Of a stretch of 64,000 nucleotides of DNA, positions 1 to 13,870 are shown piece after piece. A program made the translations under genes and the position numbers. Under the pieces are notes generated by a model. That model was not told where the DNA came from. It was given only the letters and a program-made list of their open reading frames with translations, and did not search any database. The stretch comes from Lagopus muta (lineage: Eukaryota > Chordata > Aves > Galliformes > Phasianidae): assembly GCF_023343835.1 (NCBI RefSeq), contig NC_064434.1, positions 9,033,505-9,097,504 on the forward strand, written 5' to 3'. Positions within the stretch are counted from its first letter, which is position 1; each line of letters begins with the position of its first letter.

Positions 1-2310
1 AACTTTCTCATACGCACCGATAATTCTCATTTTGTCTGTTGTCAGAATAGGGTTTGGATTCAGATTCTACCCCAAACTATTAGACTGTAAGTAATTCTAT
101 CTATAAAAACACAAAGTATGAACAAAGAAGAGTGCCTCAGATGCCAAGAAGCAGAGGCATCCTTGACATCAAGCTAAGATAAACGGAAAACAGTGCTCAA
201 ACAGGAAACAGCCCTTGTCATGCTGCCAACTTCAGGATCAACTTAGGATGTGATGCAACGCAATATGAAGGCAATTTTATTTTGTTAAAACATGTTATGA
301 ATTTCTAGTTGCTTGGCTTTGCAGATCTCTCAAGGAGGGAGACACTGATTGGAGCTTGGCTACCACTTCTCCACAGCCTCAGCTTTTGCTCCCTGGGCTC
401 TGGGTTGACCTCTGAGTGACAATTCAGCCAAGGAACAAGACTGAAAAGGCTGTGGAGACAATCATGTCAGCACAGCGTTTTATGGTGGCAACCTCATCTA
501 TTGGACACATACTGTAAGAATTAAAAGTTTGGATGAGCAGGAAAAATGAGGAGCCTAAACTGTGGGAGGAAAGGAATTCTTCATCTGCATTGATCTCTGG
601 TTTTTTTTTGGCAGCATTTTGCAGTGGCTAAAAAAAAAAAAAAAAAAAAGGAATTTTCTGAATAATTTGATGAGTTTTTTATCAGAAGAGAGTGCCCATG
701 TCTGTGGTAGAGCCGTGAGCCTGTCATTTCCTCATCCTGCATCCTGTGCATTTACTTTTCAATAGCATTATCAGGCCTTATTTGAACTTTTTGCAACTTC
801 CTAATAAAATGTTCTGATTTTGGAAATAGAGAGCGTCTGTTACATCCATGTAAGGTGTCATTTCTCCCTTTTGCAAAATTCCTGCTGATAGAGATTCTAC
901 TTTCTGATAGATTGATACAGCATAAAAGTTGATATCAGCACAGACATCTGATACCTACTTTAGCATTTGAATTTTTTCTTATCTTTTGAGTTTTGCTTGT
1001 TACTGGCCATGTTACTTCACTTGACCCACCCCAAATTTAGTTTCTCACCTTTCACATTTATAACCCACAAAATAGTAGTTATTTCTTACGGCACCATTAT
1101 CTCTTTGCTCCCATTTTGACAAGCTATTCGTGTTACTCTGCATTAACATAACTTCCTTCAGAAATGTTATCATCCAAGCTCTTCATTATGTTTTACTGGT
1201 GGCTGTTTTTGGATTGAAACCTTTCCTCTTAGGATATGGAACATAGAATACAATCTTAGCCTTCTCGCAGGGAAGCAGACCTTCCTCTGATATCTGTGAT
1301 GTGTTTCTTCTCCTTGTGTAAGATTAACTTGTTTTTGACTTTGTTCTACGACCTGAGAATTAAAATACCAAAATTAACCAAATAAAATACTAAAATTAAC
1401 TCTACCAAATTTTATTTTCTGTGTAGTATCTTGGTGCACTCACAGTCATCACATACTGATGTTAATTGTGACAGTTTGCCTTGTTTTTGTCTTGGCATAC
1501 GCTTTATAGACACTATACATGGAGTATGAAGTGATGCTTAATAATTTGGAAACATCCAAGACCAAACAAGACCATCTAACCTGTTCCCAGACAACATCAG
1601 GGAAGGTGCTGGCTGGCTTTGGCCAAAATCATGCCAGAGAACATAATAAAAAGTTGCAGTTCTGGAACCTTGGACCTGGCCCTGTTTAATGTACCAGCAC
1701 TGAGGCTGCAATGTGAACTGGGAGCTGCAAGTTTAGGCAGTTAAAATGCTTCTTCTGGTTTCATCTTGCTGTTTATAGAATGCATACATGGGAAATATAT
1801 ATGAAATAATCAATAATTATTGCCTCTGATATGATAAACCTAGGGTTATTTCTGTACTGAAAACTGCTGTACTCTTATTTGGGCCATAGCTCAGCTCTGT
1901 GCTGCTTCACTGTGTCTGATTATGAATTTGCTCTTTTTGTGAAAGTTGTCATTAATATTCATGTAACCAGCGTGCTGGATGGGGATCCTTAGGTTTCAGC
2001 TAAGAATTAGAAGGATGTATGTGAGCAGTGTGTGCATGAGGTGTGTGCATGTGTTGGATCTGGCATGTGCCCAACACAGGGACCGGGCCTTACAGCTAAC
2101 AGCGCAGAACTTAGGGAGAAAAATTCATCCTGAAGTCCATTTGGTAAATGAATCTTAAGGACTGCTTCCATGTGTTTATGCTTGGTTCTTAAAAGGACGT
2201 TTGATGTTTATATTCTAGTGTTTTAAGTCTTAGGCAATATTGTTTGGATTCATCCAGTTGATTTTAATCTTTCTCTTTAACAGTATACATTTTGATGTAG
2301 AGCCATCTAT

Positions 2311-2530
2311 CTGAGTTAGAGTGCATAGTAGGAAAAATTTCTTCTCAGTAGGAGTGGTGAGGCATTGGCACAGGCTGCCTAGGGAGGTGGGGGAGTCACC
2401 ATCCCTGGAGGTGTTCAAGAAAAGGGTGGATGTGTCACTGGGAGATGTGGTGTACAGCAGTGACAGGCATGCATCGATGGTCAGACTAGAGGATCTTAGT
2501 GGTCTTTCCAACCTTAATGATTCCATGATT
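2311..2530 (+). mobile_element. CR1 LINE 3' fragment
   Basis: It contains GGTGAGGCATTGGCACAGG, CATCCCTGGAGGTGTTCAAG and the terminal CCTTAATGATTCCATGATT. This is a 5'-truncated copy of the subfamily with TTAGTGGTCTTTCCAACC near its end. Confidence 0.9.
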
Positions 2531-2876
2531 GTAAGATACAAAGTGAGTGTGCTAAGACATGTCTGGGGGATAAATTGTTATAAATACTCTGGAATTTTCA
2601 GTTGTAGTATACTTTGTTAACTGTGTTGGAGATATTTGTTCTGTTACTTGTTTAATATTGCCACACATTCATTTGGGATCACAGGAGCTCAAGAAGGTAA
2701 AATAGAAGAAAGTTCACATCATATGGAATTACTTCACACTAGGACTGAAACTATTTTTTGCAACTTCTGTTCACTGTTCAGTTCATTTGCTATAATGAAA
2801 CTATTTGGTTTTCTTTATATCAAGCTGTGACAGTGTGCTGATATAGCAAACAAAATGGCACTTCAAATGAGCAGCT

Positions 2877-3195
2877 GAAGAAGTATGTAAAGGGGAGCTG
2901 TAAGAAAGAAGGGGATGGATTCTTCAGCAGGGTCTGTTGTGATAGGACAAGGGAAATGATTTCAAATGTAAGGAGGGGATGCTTAGATTGGATATAAGGA
3001 AGATGTTTTTTGCAGTAAGGATAGTGAGGCAATGGAACAAGTTGCCCAGATCTGTGGTGGACACCCCATCCCTGGAGACACTCAAGGTCAGGCTGAGCAC
3101 CTGATGGAGCTGTAGGTGTCCCTGTTTATTGCAGGGGAGTTGGACCAGGTGACCTTTAAGGGTCCCTTCCAACTCAAATAATTCTATGATTCTAA
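2877..3195 (+). mobile_element. CR1 LINE 3' fragment
   Basis: It runs from GGGGAGCTGTAAGAAAGAAG through the truncated ORF2 tail region to the terminal AATTCTATGATTCTAAG. It is about 320 bases in + orientation and closer to the young avian consensus than the copy at 2311. Confidence 0.92.
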
Positions 3196-6100
3196 GAAAT
3201 TATTGAAGATTTTAAAATAGAATTCATTGTTGACATAGACAAAAAAAAAAGAAGAGTGTGTTTAGAAAAGCGACAGCAAAGTGAAGTGGAAAGCCTAGGA
3301 AGCCCTGTTTTGGGCAGGGAAGGTGTAGGCAAGCGCCTGCTGTTTTGCCCTGCTTGTTTTCCTGGAAATCCTCACAGCACAGCTGTGCTAATAAAGCAGG
3401 ATGCACTCCCCTGACCTAAACTGTTTTGCCTACACTTCTCTGCAGACCAAGTAAAAGAAATTGTGATTAATGTGGCACTCTGTGTCAAGGGTAGGCTGTA
3501 GATTACCAGTAAGTGCATCATTATGTTATCTTTGAAAAATTTACTAGGTTTCACCTGACAGATAATAGCTTTTCCCTTGCCAGCACAACAGAGGAATAAT
3601 AAACTAATACATGGGCTGAACGAGATACATTAAAAGAAGTGTTAGTTTGACAGTGAAATGGCTGTTGCTTCTCATAGGCTTTTTTGAAGGTTTTTAAAGT
3701 AAAAGTTGCTCCTGTTTTCTTCCCAGCCCTATGATTTGAAGTCCTGCCTCCTTCCCACATCCTGATGCTCTTGGTACGGGTCAGGGCTGTGTGCCTGCAG
3801 AGCTATGCTGGGGTGCTGCGTTCTTTGCCATGGGTCAGCGCAATGGCTCTCATATAAAAAGTAATGGATTACTTCCTGCTGCTGCCAGCTGATTGTGTCT
3901 CTAGGGCTGCTGTGGGCTGCGTGTTGCGTAAATGGTGTGGAATCCTAATCTGATGTTCTTTTGTTGGTGGTTGTTGCATTAACTGTTCCTGCACCCAAGT
4001 ATGAGCAAATTATGCAGCAGGAGCAAACACTTCAAAATCTCAAAAGTCAAAGCAAGCATCCAGTGGCAACTGGAGCAGAGTAAACCATCAGGTCTGTTCT
4101 GGGGAAGTTTTCATTTCTGATAGTGTAGGAGGAATATTTTTGTCAGTAGAACAGAGTTTTCTTATTTTACAGCTTCAGTAGAGAGATCTGAGCATGGGTA
4201 GGGACAGCCTGTACATTGGGAGCCAAGGTGTGCCACCAACAAAGTCGAGCTGTAGCCAGTACCTGCTTGGGATTTCTTCTGGGAAGGAAAAGAAAAATCT
4301 TTAAAAATCTCCTGTTGTTCTGATACTCGTATCTGTCTTTTCACTTTAAATGTCTGCATAATCACAGGTGCCTGAATTTTCAGTCTGCATTTCTTATGTG
4401 TAGTCAAAGCTGTTGAATTTCAGAGGTGTTGAGCTCCTCTCATTGACATCGCGGGAGTTAACAGCTCTGAAAATCACAGCACTTTTTTGAATAGTGATTG
4501 TTAAGTGACATCCCATTTTTTAATAAGAATGTTATATCCTTCATATAATCACTTACCAGTCCCTAAAACAAGAAGCATTACCCACACAAATGTGAAATCG
4601 TAGCTGACAGATGTATTTCAACTCTTTCAACAAAAGACACTGGTGAAAAATAGGAGTGTTTTTTGTTGGCTGGATCTGATCTTCATGCTTTTGGTGTCTT
4701 TATATAGAAACTATTTAAATATTTTACAAGAATCCCATGTTGCTGTGTTCAAGCCTAATAAATTGTGCAGTGATAAAAACCATTTTGTTTTAAATGCAAT
4801 AGTTGGATGTTTTGTTCTCTGTTCTCATTTTAATCAAAAGAAAAACCTTCCAACTGTTTTTGCAAATCCGTAACTGTAGAAGTAACCATTGTTCACTGAA
4901 AACTCAGTGTAGGAAAAAGTGAGCTCTGAGAGTCATAGCAGTTGTCTGGATGTGGATTGTCCTGTGCCATGCCTATGTGCTCACCTCTGCAAAGTGAATG
5001 AACCAGCAAGTAGGATTTTTTGTGTTTTACAAATGAAAATGCTGGGTGTTAGAATACAAAGGAGCTGCCTGAGTTCCCATCATAGTTAGCAAAGGGCATA
5101 TCCTCCTACTGTGATAGCTCTTAGTTTTCATACCACTGTGCTATTGGTATATACCATTTCATACCATTGTGCTAAATAGATGAAAAGCCAGATAGGTTGT
5201 CCAAATGCACAGGAATGTATGAGTTCTTTATGTAGGTAGCTTGGAGGAAACCTTTGTTTTATTATTTAATATTTGCATGAAGCAGTGATGACGTGAGGTG
5301 AATCATACTGATTTAGTGGTTCTGCCTAACCAGAGCTCCTTGGCCACCATTGTGTTCTTGAGGGCTCACTTTTCTCTAAGTAGTTCCTCATCTCTGTGTC
5401 TTGTAAAAGTTGTGCAGATTATACACACCTGGAGCTGATAGATTGATAGTTCTAAACACTAAAGTATATGAAGAGGGACAAAATTAAAGCTCCAGAAGTC
5501 CGTACACCTTCCTACTGTGACATGCATTGTAAGGTAAAATGTGTTGGGGATTTAAGGCAGTTTGTTCTATGAATGCACACTCCGGCTGTATCCTCTGCAT
5601 CCTTCCAGTGATGGATATACTGTGTGACAAGTGACTAGGAGCTGCCTTGACACCCACATTAAATTATGAGATGTGCTTGCAGATAATGTTAGGTTTCTGT
5701 TGTTAATAAAGGGTAAAACACTAAAATTTGTGAGATGCTGCATCATATTTCAGTCCTTTGAACCTTTCTTGTCTTCAGCCCTATGTAATTTGAAGAGTTA
5801 AAAATAGATAATGAAAGCAGAAGCTGCCTGGTGACAAAGCCAAACAGAAACACCTTGAACTTTAACTGTGAATGCATGTGTCATCGTGAGGGCTGAAATC
5901 TTGCACTTAAATAGCTTTTTAAATAAATAACTGTCAAGCAAGTAAAAAAAAAAAAGAAAAAGCTTCACGAATACTGTGTATTATCACAACAATCAGCAGT
6001 GACAATTGTACTGACAATTTCAGTGTCATGCAGGAAGGTAGGCACGGTTTTTGGAAGGTTGACCAAAGCACAGACAGGGCTTTGATGTGACCTATAGCAT

Positions 6101-8339
6101 CACGAGCACAGGGCATGTTTGCCTTCAGAAGGTTCACCAGCCAGCTTGCAGAAGTCATTGCATCCATTCAAGACTCTGTGAGTAGTGTCTCTAGTTTCAC
6201 CAGTGCTTAACCAATAAGCCTCACTAGACTTTGAATGAGGGGTAGCTTGAACCAGGAGATTTGGGTTTCTCAGTCTAGATATTTGTAACGTTTTTGGTGT
6301 TTTGAACTGATTGTTATCACAAGAAACTTGTGTTATTACATATGAGAAGAATTTCCGTATACAGAGGGATCATTATGCCTTACACATTAGTTAATGATAT
6401 ATACAGTTGCATTTATAGCTCTGATAATACCTGGTGCTTTAATACGTAATGGCCTCTGCTACCAGAACTACCAGTTTGTAACAATTCTGGGAGTTGTAAC
6501 AGGAAATATAATTGAGTGCCAACTACATGGTTGCAGCTGGTGTCAATTGCAACTGGATGAGATCTTGGCATTTGACAAGACAAAAATGATTAACTGATGT
6601 CAGGTGTTTGAATCTACCGCTTCCCTTCATTTTACTTGTCCATTTCTAATTCGCTTATTTCAAGGCACAAAGATAACATACTGCTTTTATGAACGTGTGT
6701 AATTGTAACAAAAGATGTTAAGTCTGTTGTATCCACAGCCGTCTTGCAAAGAAGCTGAACTCCATCTTTAAGCAGTTCTGCAGGCAAATGCGTGTTTTGG
6801 AATCCTGGCTCTGAATCTAGCACTAAGCTGAGAAATACTTGATACGTGTTTGAATAATGCAGATTTTGAATTTCTATGTTATTGTCTGACAGAGAGTAAA
6901 GAAAGAAATTAAATAAAATTACCCTCCATATTACCACCGTCTTTTAACTTTATATGCCACTAAAAAATGCAGGAATGCACAGGGCATTCTGACAGCTTAC
7001 TTGGTTTGTCTTTCTTTTACCTCCAAGGTTTAGTGACTTCCCCCAGTGGTTAGTATAGCACTCCAAGCAACTAATCCTGTATCTATAAACTGTAATGTCA
7101 AAGGATTAATGTGTGCCTGGGAACACAGGTCAAATCTGCTTTAGATCACAAGAGCTGGAGTTCAGCTCCTAGCTGAAATATCACGAAACTGCCATATAAT
7201 TTAGTACAAGTCTTGCGTTCCTGTACTTCAGCTGCTGGTTGCCTTTAATAAAAAGAGGCCCAGGGCTGATTTCCCTGAGAATGTATTTTTCTTTGTCTAA
7301 AACCAAAGTAGTATCAGCTGGAAAGTGGAAGGATTTCTTAAAATAGTTCTGTATTGGCTATAAATAATGCTTTGAAAGTCTGCATTTAAAATACTGTGGA
7401 AAGTCCAGTAAGGCAAGTTGCTGATATTTCCTGAATTACTTTGCTGTGGTACAATGCCCAGATTTTGTAAATATCTTGTTGTGAAAGCATGATGCTGCTC
7501 ACAGGTGCATGAGCTGAGGCTGACTGGAGAGCAAAGACATTCATTTTGAAATAGTTCTAGAATATTTTTAACATATTAATCTAACTTGTGCAATCTGTAG
7601 AGTGAAATATGCAGCAAACAGACATCTATATAACTGCATATATAACTGCATCTTTTTATATCTGTGGTAGCTGCCAACAAAGCACTGTGGTTTATACTTA
7701 ATTATCTGCAAATGCAATATCCAAAATCTCTCTTATTTTGCCTTCTTGATACTTCTGTTAGGTACAGTAGTTGTGTATCTTTGAGGCTTTTTCGTATATG
7801 AATTATTGTACTCATGTTTCACATCCAGGAAAGAGCAGCAAGTATTCTTTGAGAATGTTGGTTTGATAACATGGAGGTATAATAGAGAGTGCATACATTA
7901 ATTTGCTTGTAGTTACTGTGGGTGGCATTTTTAATTACTTTTATGCTAGTTTAAGGCTGCTGTGTATTCTGTTATCACAATATGAAATACCCACTTTAAA
8001 ACACATATCTTTCACTCTAGCATGCTAAAAGCAGTGATGTGCATCACTGTGTACATCTCCGTGGTGGAGTTGTGCTCTCATGCTCCTGTCCTTACCAGGA
8101 ATATTGATATGGAGCTGCCCATTGACAATCCTGTGTGCTGTCAGACAGTCCGGATACTGGATGTGGGGCTGCCTGCTGCCCTCTGGTGGGGCAGTGCCTG
8201 CTGGACACTGGTGCCTTCTGTCCCACATGGGCTCCCCACTGTGTGCTCCCATCCTTAGACCACATTTCCCAACCTAACTTTGTCTTTGGAAAACATTAAG
8301 ATGATAGCCATCTTTGGATGGGAGCAGGCTTTCAGCCTC

Positions 8340-8651
8340 TATCATAAGGAAGAAGAGAACAGACTCTTCAGTAGAGTCCATTGTAATGAGACAAGAGGAA
8401 ATGGTTTCAAACATAAGGAGGGCAAATAGAGGCTGGATATAAGGAAGAAGTTTTTTACAATAAGGGTGGTGAGGCACTGGAACAGGTTGTTCAGAGAGGT
8501 GGTGGATGTCCCAGCTCTGGAGACACCCAAGGTCGGGCTGGACAGGGCTCTGAGCACCTATGGGGCTGTAGGTGTCCCTGTTTGTTGCAGGGGAGTTGGA
8601 CCAGGTGACCTCTAAGGGTCTCTCCCAACTCAAGTAATGCTACGATTCTGC
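8340..8651 (+). mobile_element. CR1 LINE 3' fragment just upstream of an LDAH exon
   Basis: It starts near AAGGAAGAAGAGAACAGACTC and ends CAAGTAATGCTACGATTCTG. It lies in the same orientation as LDAH, ending about 135 bases before the exon at 8785. Confidence 0.92.
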
Positions 8652-8784
8652 GCTCAGAGCACTCAGAAAGCCTATCTATATGCCTGCATGCGACAAAGCC
8701 AAGTGGCAGCCGGGTGACAGCGCCTGCAAGGCTTGGTTGGGTGCCGCAGGTGTTGCTGACTCTCATTTTCTCCTGGTCGCACAG

Positions 8785-9025
8785 GTCCTCCGCTCCGTGC
8801 TGCTGTTTCCCACGATAGAGCGCATGGCCCAGTCCCCCCAGGGCAAGCTGATGACCCCGCTGCTGTGCAAGCTGCGCTATGCCCTCTACATGCCCGTCTA
8901 CCTGCTGTCCTTCCTGCCCGAGGGCGTCAAGGCCTCCCTCGTGCGCTTTGCTCTGCGGGGCATGAAGACCTGCGATGAATCTTCCATAACGACCTCCGTA
9001 AATCTCTTCAGCGTGGATTGCATCG
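8785..9025 (+). CDS. LDAH: LDAH internal coding exon (lipid droplet-associated hydrolase)
   Basis: This exon encodes 80 codons plus one base, starting VLRSVLLFPTIERM and ending LFSVDC-I-(G). It follows a pyrimidine-rich stretch and an AG at 8783-8784, and is followed by a GTGAGC donor at 9026. The protein matches my memory of the middle of vertebrate LDAH, whose human form has a nearly identical LLFPTIERM segment followed by a PLLC-x-xRY-x-LY stretch. LDAH is an alpha/beta-hydrolase-fold protein of lipid droplets linked to cholesterol-ester and triglyceride turnover; its enzymatic activity is debated. The catalytic serine lies in an earlier exon not seen here. The exon ends in phase 1, so its final G joins the CC of the exon at 31211 to make an alanine codon. 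The open frame continues 5' to an ATG at 8680, but that part lies before the acceptor and has no similarity to the family. A CR1 copy ends about 135 bp upstream. Confidence 0.93.
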
Positions 9026-11439
9026 GTGAGCACGTGGGGTTTGTTGGTTGCCTCAGCTTTTGTGTCGCTCTCGTTTAGCGAAGGTAGATTGGGCTTTTTG
9101 CAGACAAAAGCTTAGTACTAAAGCACGAATAAATTGTGAATTGGAAAATTCTCTAAAATTGAAGACTACAGGAAAATCTCGGTTTGTCAATTCAAAAAAA
9201 AAAAGTCTTCAAGGAAAAATAACAAATGAAATACTTTCCCAAAGCATCTATATTTGTTAAGAAAACCCTGACCTGTATACTTTTAGCAGTATCTCATGTG
9301 ATTAAACCGTAGTTTTGCAGTGGATCTTTATTCATCCCTCCTTACTTTTTGCATTTCCTTCATACTGGGTAGTGAAATAAATCAGTAATCAGTTTCACAA
9401 AGGTTTCTCCACATAAGTTTCATTAAGCCTTGATTTAACTCTTTCTCTCTGTCATTTTTGTAATCTGAATTGGAGCATTAGTGAATTTAGGAAAAGGCCT
9501 TCAGCCTGAAGAGACACATAGAAGTTACTTTGTGCACAGAATTTCAATGCTTTTTTTGGGCAAAGACAGAAGATTAATGTCCTTCCAATGATATGGCACA
9601 CCATATGCATAGTTTGCATGTTCTAGCAAAAGGAACAGCTTTAAGAAAGGGAATAATTTCAGATAAATTATGTTACATTTAGAATGAAAACCAGAACGTG
9701 AATTGTGCTATACTCCAGGTATTTTAGTAAGCTAGCAGTTGAAAACAATTTGGAATAGAATTGACATGCTAACACAGTAATAACAGCAAGAAGGAAGTTT
9801 AGATTGCATTAATAGTAGTAAAAACACATTCCTAGATTTCCAGTTGTGTTCTGTCTTCTATCAGTTAATTCTACCTCCTAATCGTCCGAACAGATGTGCC
9901 AGAGTGACTTTGTGCTTGCAAGTCCCTTTAACCTCATCTGTGAATGTGCTGCTCTGTACCAAAGACTTGCCTCTAGGGTTGTACAAGCAGCCTGTAGGCT
10001 GCAAGCAGGATGGGCAGTCAGGGTTTTTGCTGACAAACCCAGACAGTGCTGTTTATGTTGTACAAAACTGCCCTAAGAATAGTGGCTTCGTTTCATCACC
10101 CTGTACCTGACAAAGTCAGGCTGCTGGTTGATAATGTAAACTCCTGATGGAAGTCGTATGGTCTGCTGTTTGAGTTCCTGTTAATTTATGGAAATTTTAT
10201 GATGATGAAAGAGAAAACATCGCTGCAGTCATATGTACCGTAGGAATTCAGGCTTCTTCCTTTGCTAGTTTAGTCTCGGAGAAAGGTATGTGAAGGTCTG
10301 TGGGGTCATATCTCCACAAGCCAGGAATACTCTGGTCTACACAGATAAAATTCTAGCTCTCAAAGCAGGTAGCTGCATCGAGGATTGTGGTGGAAGTGGT
10401 CCTTGGCCTGCATTAACCTCCAGAAAATTGTGGCCAGTCATTGTTTGTAAGTGCTGTTTGGCACAGACCACTGCAGTGCCAGGAATATTTTAAGAGGGCG
10501 GATTTGATGTGCTGCTGTTGGAGCCCAGCTCTTCAGTTTTTCAGTCCCCAAGTGTGTCTGTCCTGACGTGACAGCCAGAGGTAATTTTTCTGGGTGCACC
10601 GATGTGTCCAAACTGCAAGGAAAATTGAAGCAAGAAGCCAGGCTGAAGGGGCTTGTTCTCATAGGATGTGATCTCTATGTTCAATTTATTGACTGAATTC
10701 ATTATACCAGAATGAAAGTCCCTGTGAGCCAATGTCTTATAAAACTTGAATAAATAGGCCTTCTGATACAACTAGTTCCTCTGGGCTTGTGATATCATCT
10801 CTTAGGCAGAATTCCTCTTCGATTCCATCTTTGGACAGTGATGATATTTTACAGTCCAGTGACTCAGGACCACATGCATGGATTAATAACCTTAAAGCTT
10901 TCTGGATATTGCCTGTTGGCCTTCTCTTGTATTCTTTGTGGACAGCAGTGTAATGCTTCAGCAAAACTTTGCTAAGCTTAGCACAAAAACTGAGACTATC
11001 CTACAGAACTGCCCATCTGTGACTTAGTGAAACCTCTGAATTTGTGATAAATACTTTTCTGATTTGTACCTTGTCCCTTAACAAACTGCTAGATATGGTT
11101 GAGAAATGTTGAGCAAATTAAGATGTTCCTCCTCTCCAGGAAGGTTGCATGTCAACTCATTAAAAATACACATATTGCCTTTGGCATGTATGTCTGTCGC
11201 ATTACTGTAATCGTAATAAAAGCTGTGATTAAGGGCAGAAAAGATGGTAAAAGTTTCCTTAAGACTAGTACGTCCGCTAAAACAAACCAACCTGCCAGGG
11301 ATTTGTTACCACATCCAAAGCTTAGTCACAACAATGTTTTCTCTCCTCTGAAAGGAAATGAGGCTTGAAAACTTAATTGCAGTGGAACTATAAGACCTAG
11401 TGCTGTTCCCATTGAGATCAAGAGTCCTGAGTGGTGATC

Positions 11440-11935
11440 CTGGTCACAAGTAGTGTTCCCCAGGGGTCAGGCCTGTTCTGTTTGGTATCTTTATTGATGA
11501 CCTGAATGATGGCATTGAGTGCACCCTCGGTAAGTTTGCAGATGACAAAAAAACGTTTGGAGAAAGTGTTGATCTGCCTGGAAGTAGTAAGGCCACACAG
11601 AGGGATCTGGACAGGCTGGATAGCGGGGCTGAGGCCAATGGGATGAAGTGCTCCCACATAACTTGCAACAGGACTACAGGGAATGGCCTCAGGTTGTGCC
11701 AGGGGATATTCAGGATGGACACTAGGAAAAACTTCTTCTTGGAAGGAGTGGTCAAATGCTGAAACGGGCTGCCCAGGAAGGTGGTTGAATCACTGCAATG
11801 GAGGTGTTCAGGAAACCTTTAGATATTGTTCTGAGAGTTATGGTTTAGTGGAAAATACTGATGATAAGTGAATGGTTGGACTGAATGATCTTGTAGGTCT
11901 TTTCCGACCTTGGGGATTCTATGATTCTATGAAAA
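11440..11935 (+). mobile_element. CR1 LINE fragment retaining part of the reverse transcriptase region
   Basis: The 3' end is GATTCTATGATTCTATG. The 5' part, at 11469-11546, translates in one frame to a segment with [15 protein letters not shown] followed by KFADD, the RT catalytic box of CR1 ORF2. The frame then breaks and a deletion joins it to the 3' part, so it is a dead, internally rearranged copy. Confidence 0.88.
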
Positions 11936-13689
11936 GATCCCTTCAGTGGCAACAAAATCAGGCCCTCAGTGAAACAGTCACAGAGGTTAGGGTGTTGTGA
12001 AGGAAGAATTGTATTACTTGTCTATCCCACTGTTTCAGATTATGTTTGCTCCCACTTCTTATCCAAACTAAGCTTTCCATTGACCCAACTTTACAACTGA
12101 CAGAATGGAGAAATCCCAGTCAAACAGCAGAAGCATTGTGATTACACTGTCCAGAAAGGTAATGGGATATAAAGTCTAGTCCCAAAGGGGAAATAATGCA
12201 GAAAGAGGAGAGAGAGCAGGGATTGCAAAGAAAAGTGATTGTAGGGTAGAATATAGAGACAAAATAAAATATAGAGGTAAATATAGAGAATATATATATT
12301 ATATCTACATAGAGAATATAGATGTAAAAATATAAACGAACCTATTGGAAGTAAGCAAAGGAATCTGAAGACAGTTTGGGGTTTTAAGCTTTTGGCAAAG
12401 AAATTTTAGAGCAGAAAAAGTATGACAACTAACTGGAATTGGGATGCCTACATTCCTGAATGTCTGGGATGAATAGACAGAAAAATTGAACATTAGTGAC
12501 CTTAAGTTATCTGAACTGTCATTCTGTGTATTCACGCTGAATACAAGGATACCCCTGTACTGTACAGCAGTGGTTATTCCACAAATATTGTATAGTTGTT
12601 CAATACTGGAACGCTTTGGCACTCCAGCCTCTTGAAATTTGTAAACATTTCTTTGGTGACAGATGCCAGTAGCAGACTTACAGTGACAGTAAACCATTCT
12701 ATCTACATAGGACAGGATTTATTGTCCACCAGTTTGACTGGCAAACTTCCTCCATTTGTTTCTGCAGAATTTCCACAAAAGCACAGACATTACATAATAG
12801 GTAAACACTGCAAGGCTTTTTTGAGAGGCGGACTCACAGGTCAGAGGTTAATGTCTGGATGACAGGGAAGATACAGATAAGCACAATAGCAAGAAAAACC
12901 TCCAACTGGCCCAAACGTGGTTGTCCTTTGTGATCTTGAACCTATGACTTCCCTTGAGGAATCTCCCTGTTTGTTTAACCTATTCATACAGGGGAATACA
13001 GAAATCTGGAGAGCGATGGAGAGGGGGAAAGGTCTGCTTTGTGGAATTCATGCAGGTTGGGGAGGGGGGAACTCAGAAATCTGAAATGAAAGTTTCACAG
13101 AGGCTTCGACTGTCACACAAATGAAAGCTGGAGACAGTAGATTTTCATTTTAATTTATGAGTCCAAGAGATGTAGTAAAAAAACAAGGAGTGAAGATAAA
13201 GTGCCACAGATTAGATTCAAACCCGATCTTGCACCAAATGTGAAGGCATTCAGATTTCATGTAGAGGGTTTGTATTTCATTCGTTTTACAGAGAAAAAAA
13301 GTGGTAAGGCAATGTTAGGCAAACTACTTTGAAGCCTAAGTTAGGAAACTGCATACAGTCCACAATCCTGTCTGAGAGATCAGATGCCCAGCTGAGAGAA
13401 TCTAGGCTACTTCTGTTCTTTATCTGTACAAGATGGCAAGATTACATGCCTGAAATGCCACAGAGGAGGGAGTTCTATCATGGGATAGAGTTTTCTGAAC
13501 TAGCAAGTAGCATCTGGGAGACTGTATCTGTATCAAAAGCCAGTGAAATGAAGGCTTCTAGTTACTGCAGACTTCTATGATGATGGAATATAAGATTTTG
13601 TGTTAACTCAGTTTTTGCCTCCAGCTGGCAAATTTAATGCTATGTTTGAATTATCCCCATCTTGGGAGTTATCATATCCTGAGATCTAT

Positions 13690-13870
13690 TCCAGTTCTCT
13701 CTTCTTAAACAAAGAGATGTTAAATATGATACTATGAGTGGTCTTCATCTGCTCCTCATACAGTTTGCCCTCCAAATCCATCACCATCTTCATAGCCCTC
13801 CTTCAAATGCTCTCTAATATTTTTATGTCCTTCTTATATTGTGGTGCCCCAAACTGTCTGTACTGCCACT
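13690..13870 (-). mobile_element. old CR1 fragment
   Basis: The + strand reads ATCACCATCTTCATAGCCCTCC, then CTCTCTAATATTTTTATGTCCTTC and GGTGCCCCAAACTG, the complement of the region upstream of the CR1 3' tail. It has no terminal octamers and is diverged; its borders are approximate. Confidence 0.55.

Larger units (their letters stand above)
1..8784 (+). other. LDAH: presumed LDAH intron sequence upstream of the first visible exon
   Basis: This stretch precedes an LDAH exon that begins mid-protein, so at least its right part should be intron. I looked for the exon expected to carry the GHSIG nucleophile motif and saw none. It contains three + strand CR1 copies (listed separately), an A-run of about 20 at 630-650, AT-rich unique sequence, and a GC-richer pocket at 8022-8277. 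No other exon-like reading frame with flanking splice signals was recognised. Placement as intron is inference from the downstream exon phase and the known length of the family. Confidence 0.6.
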
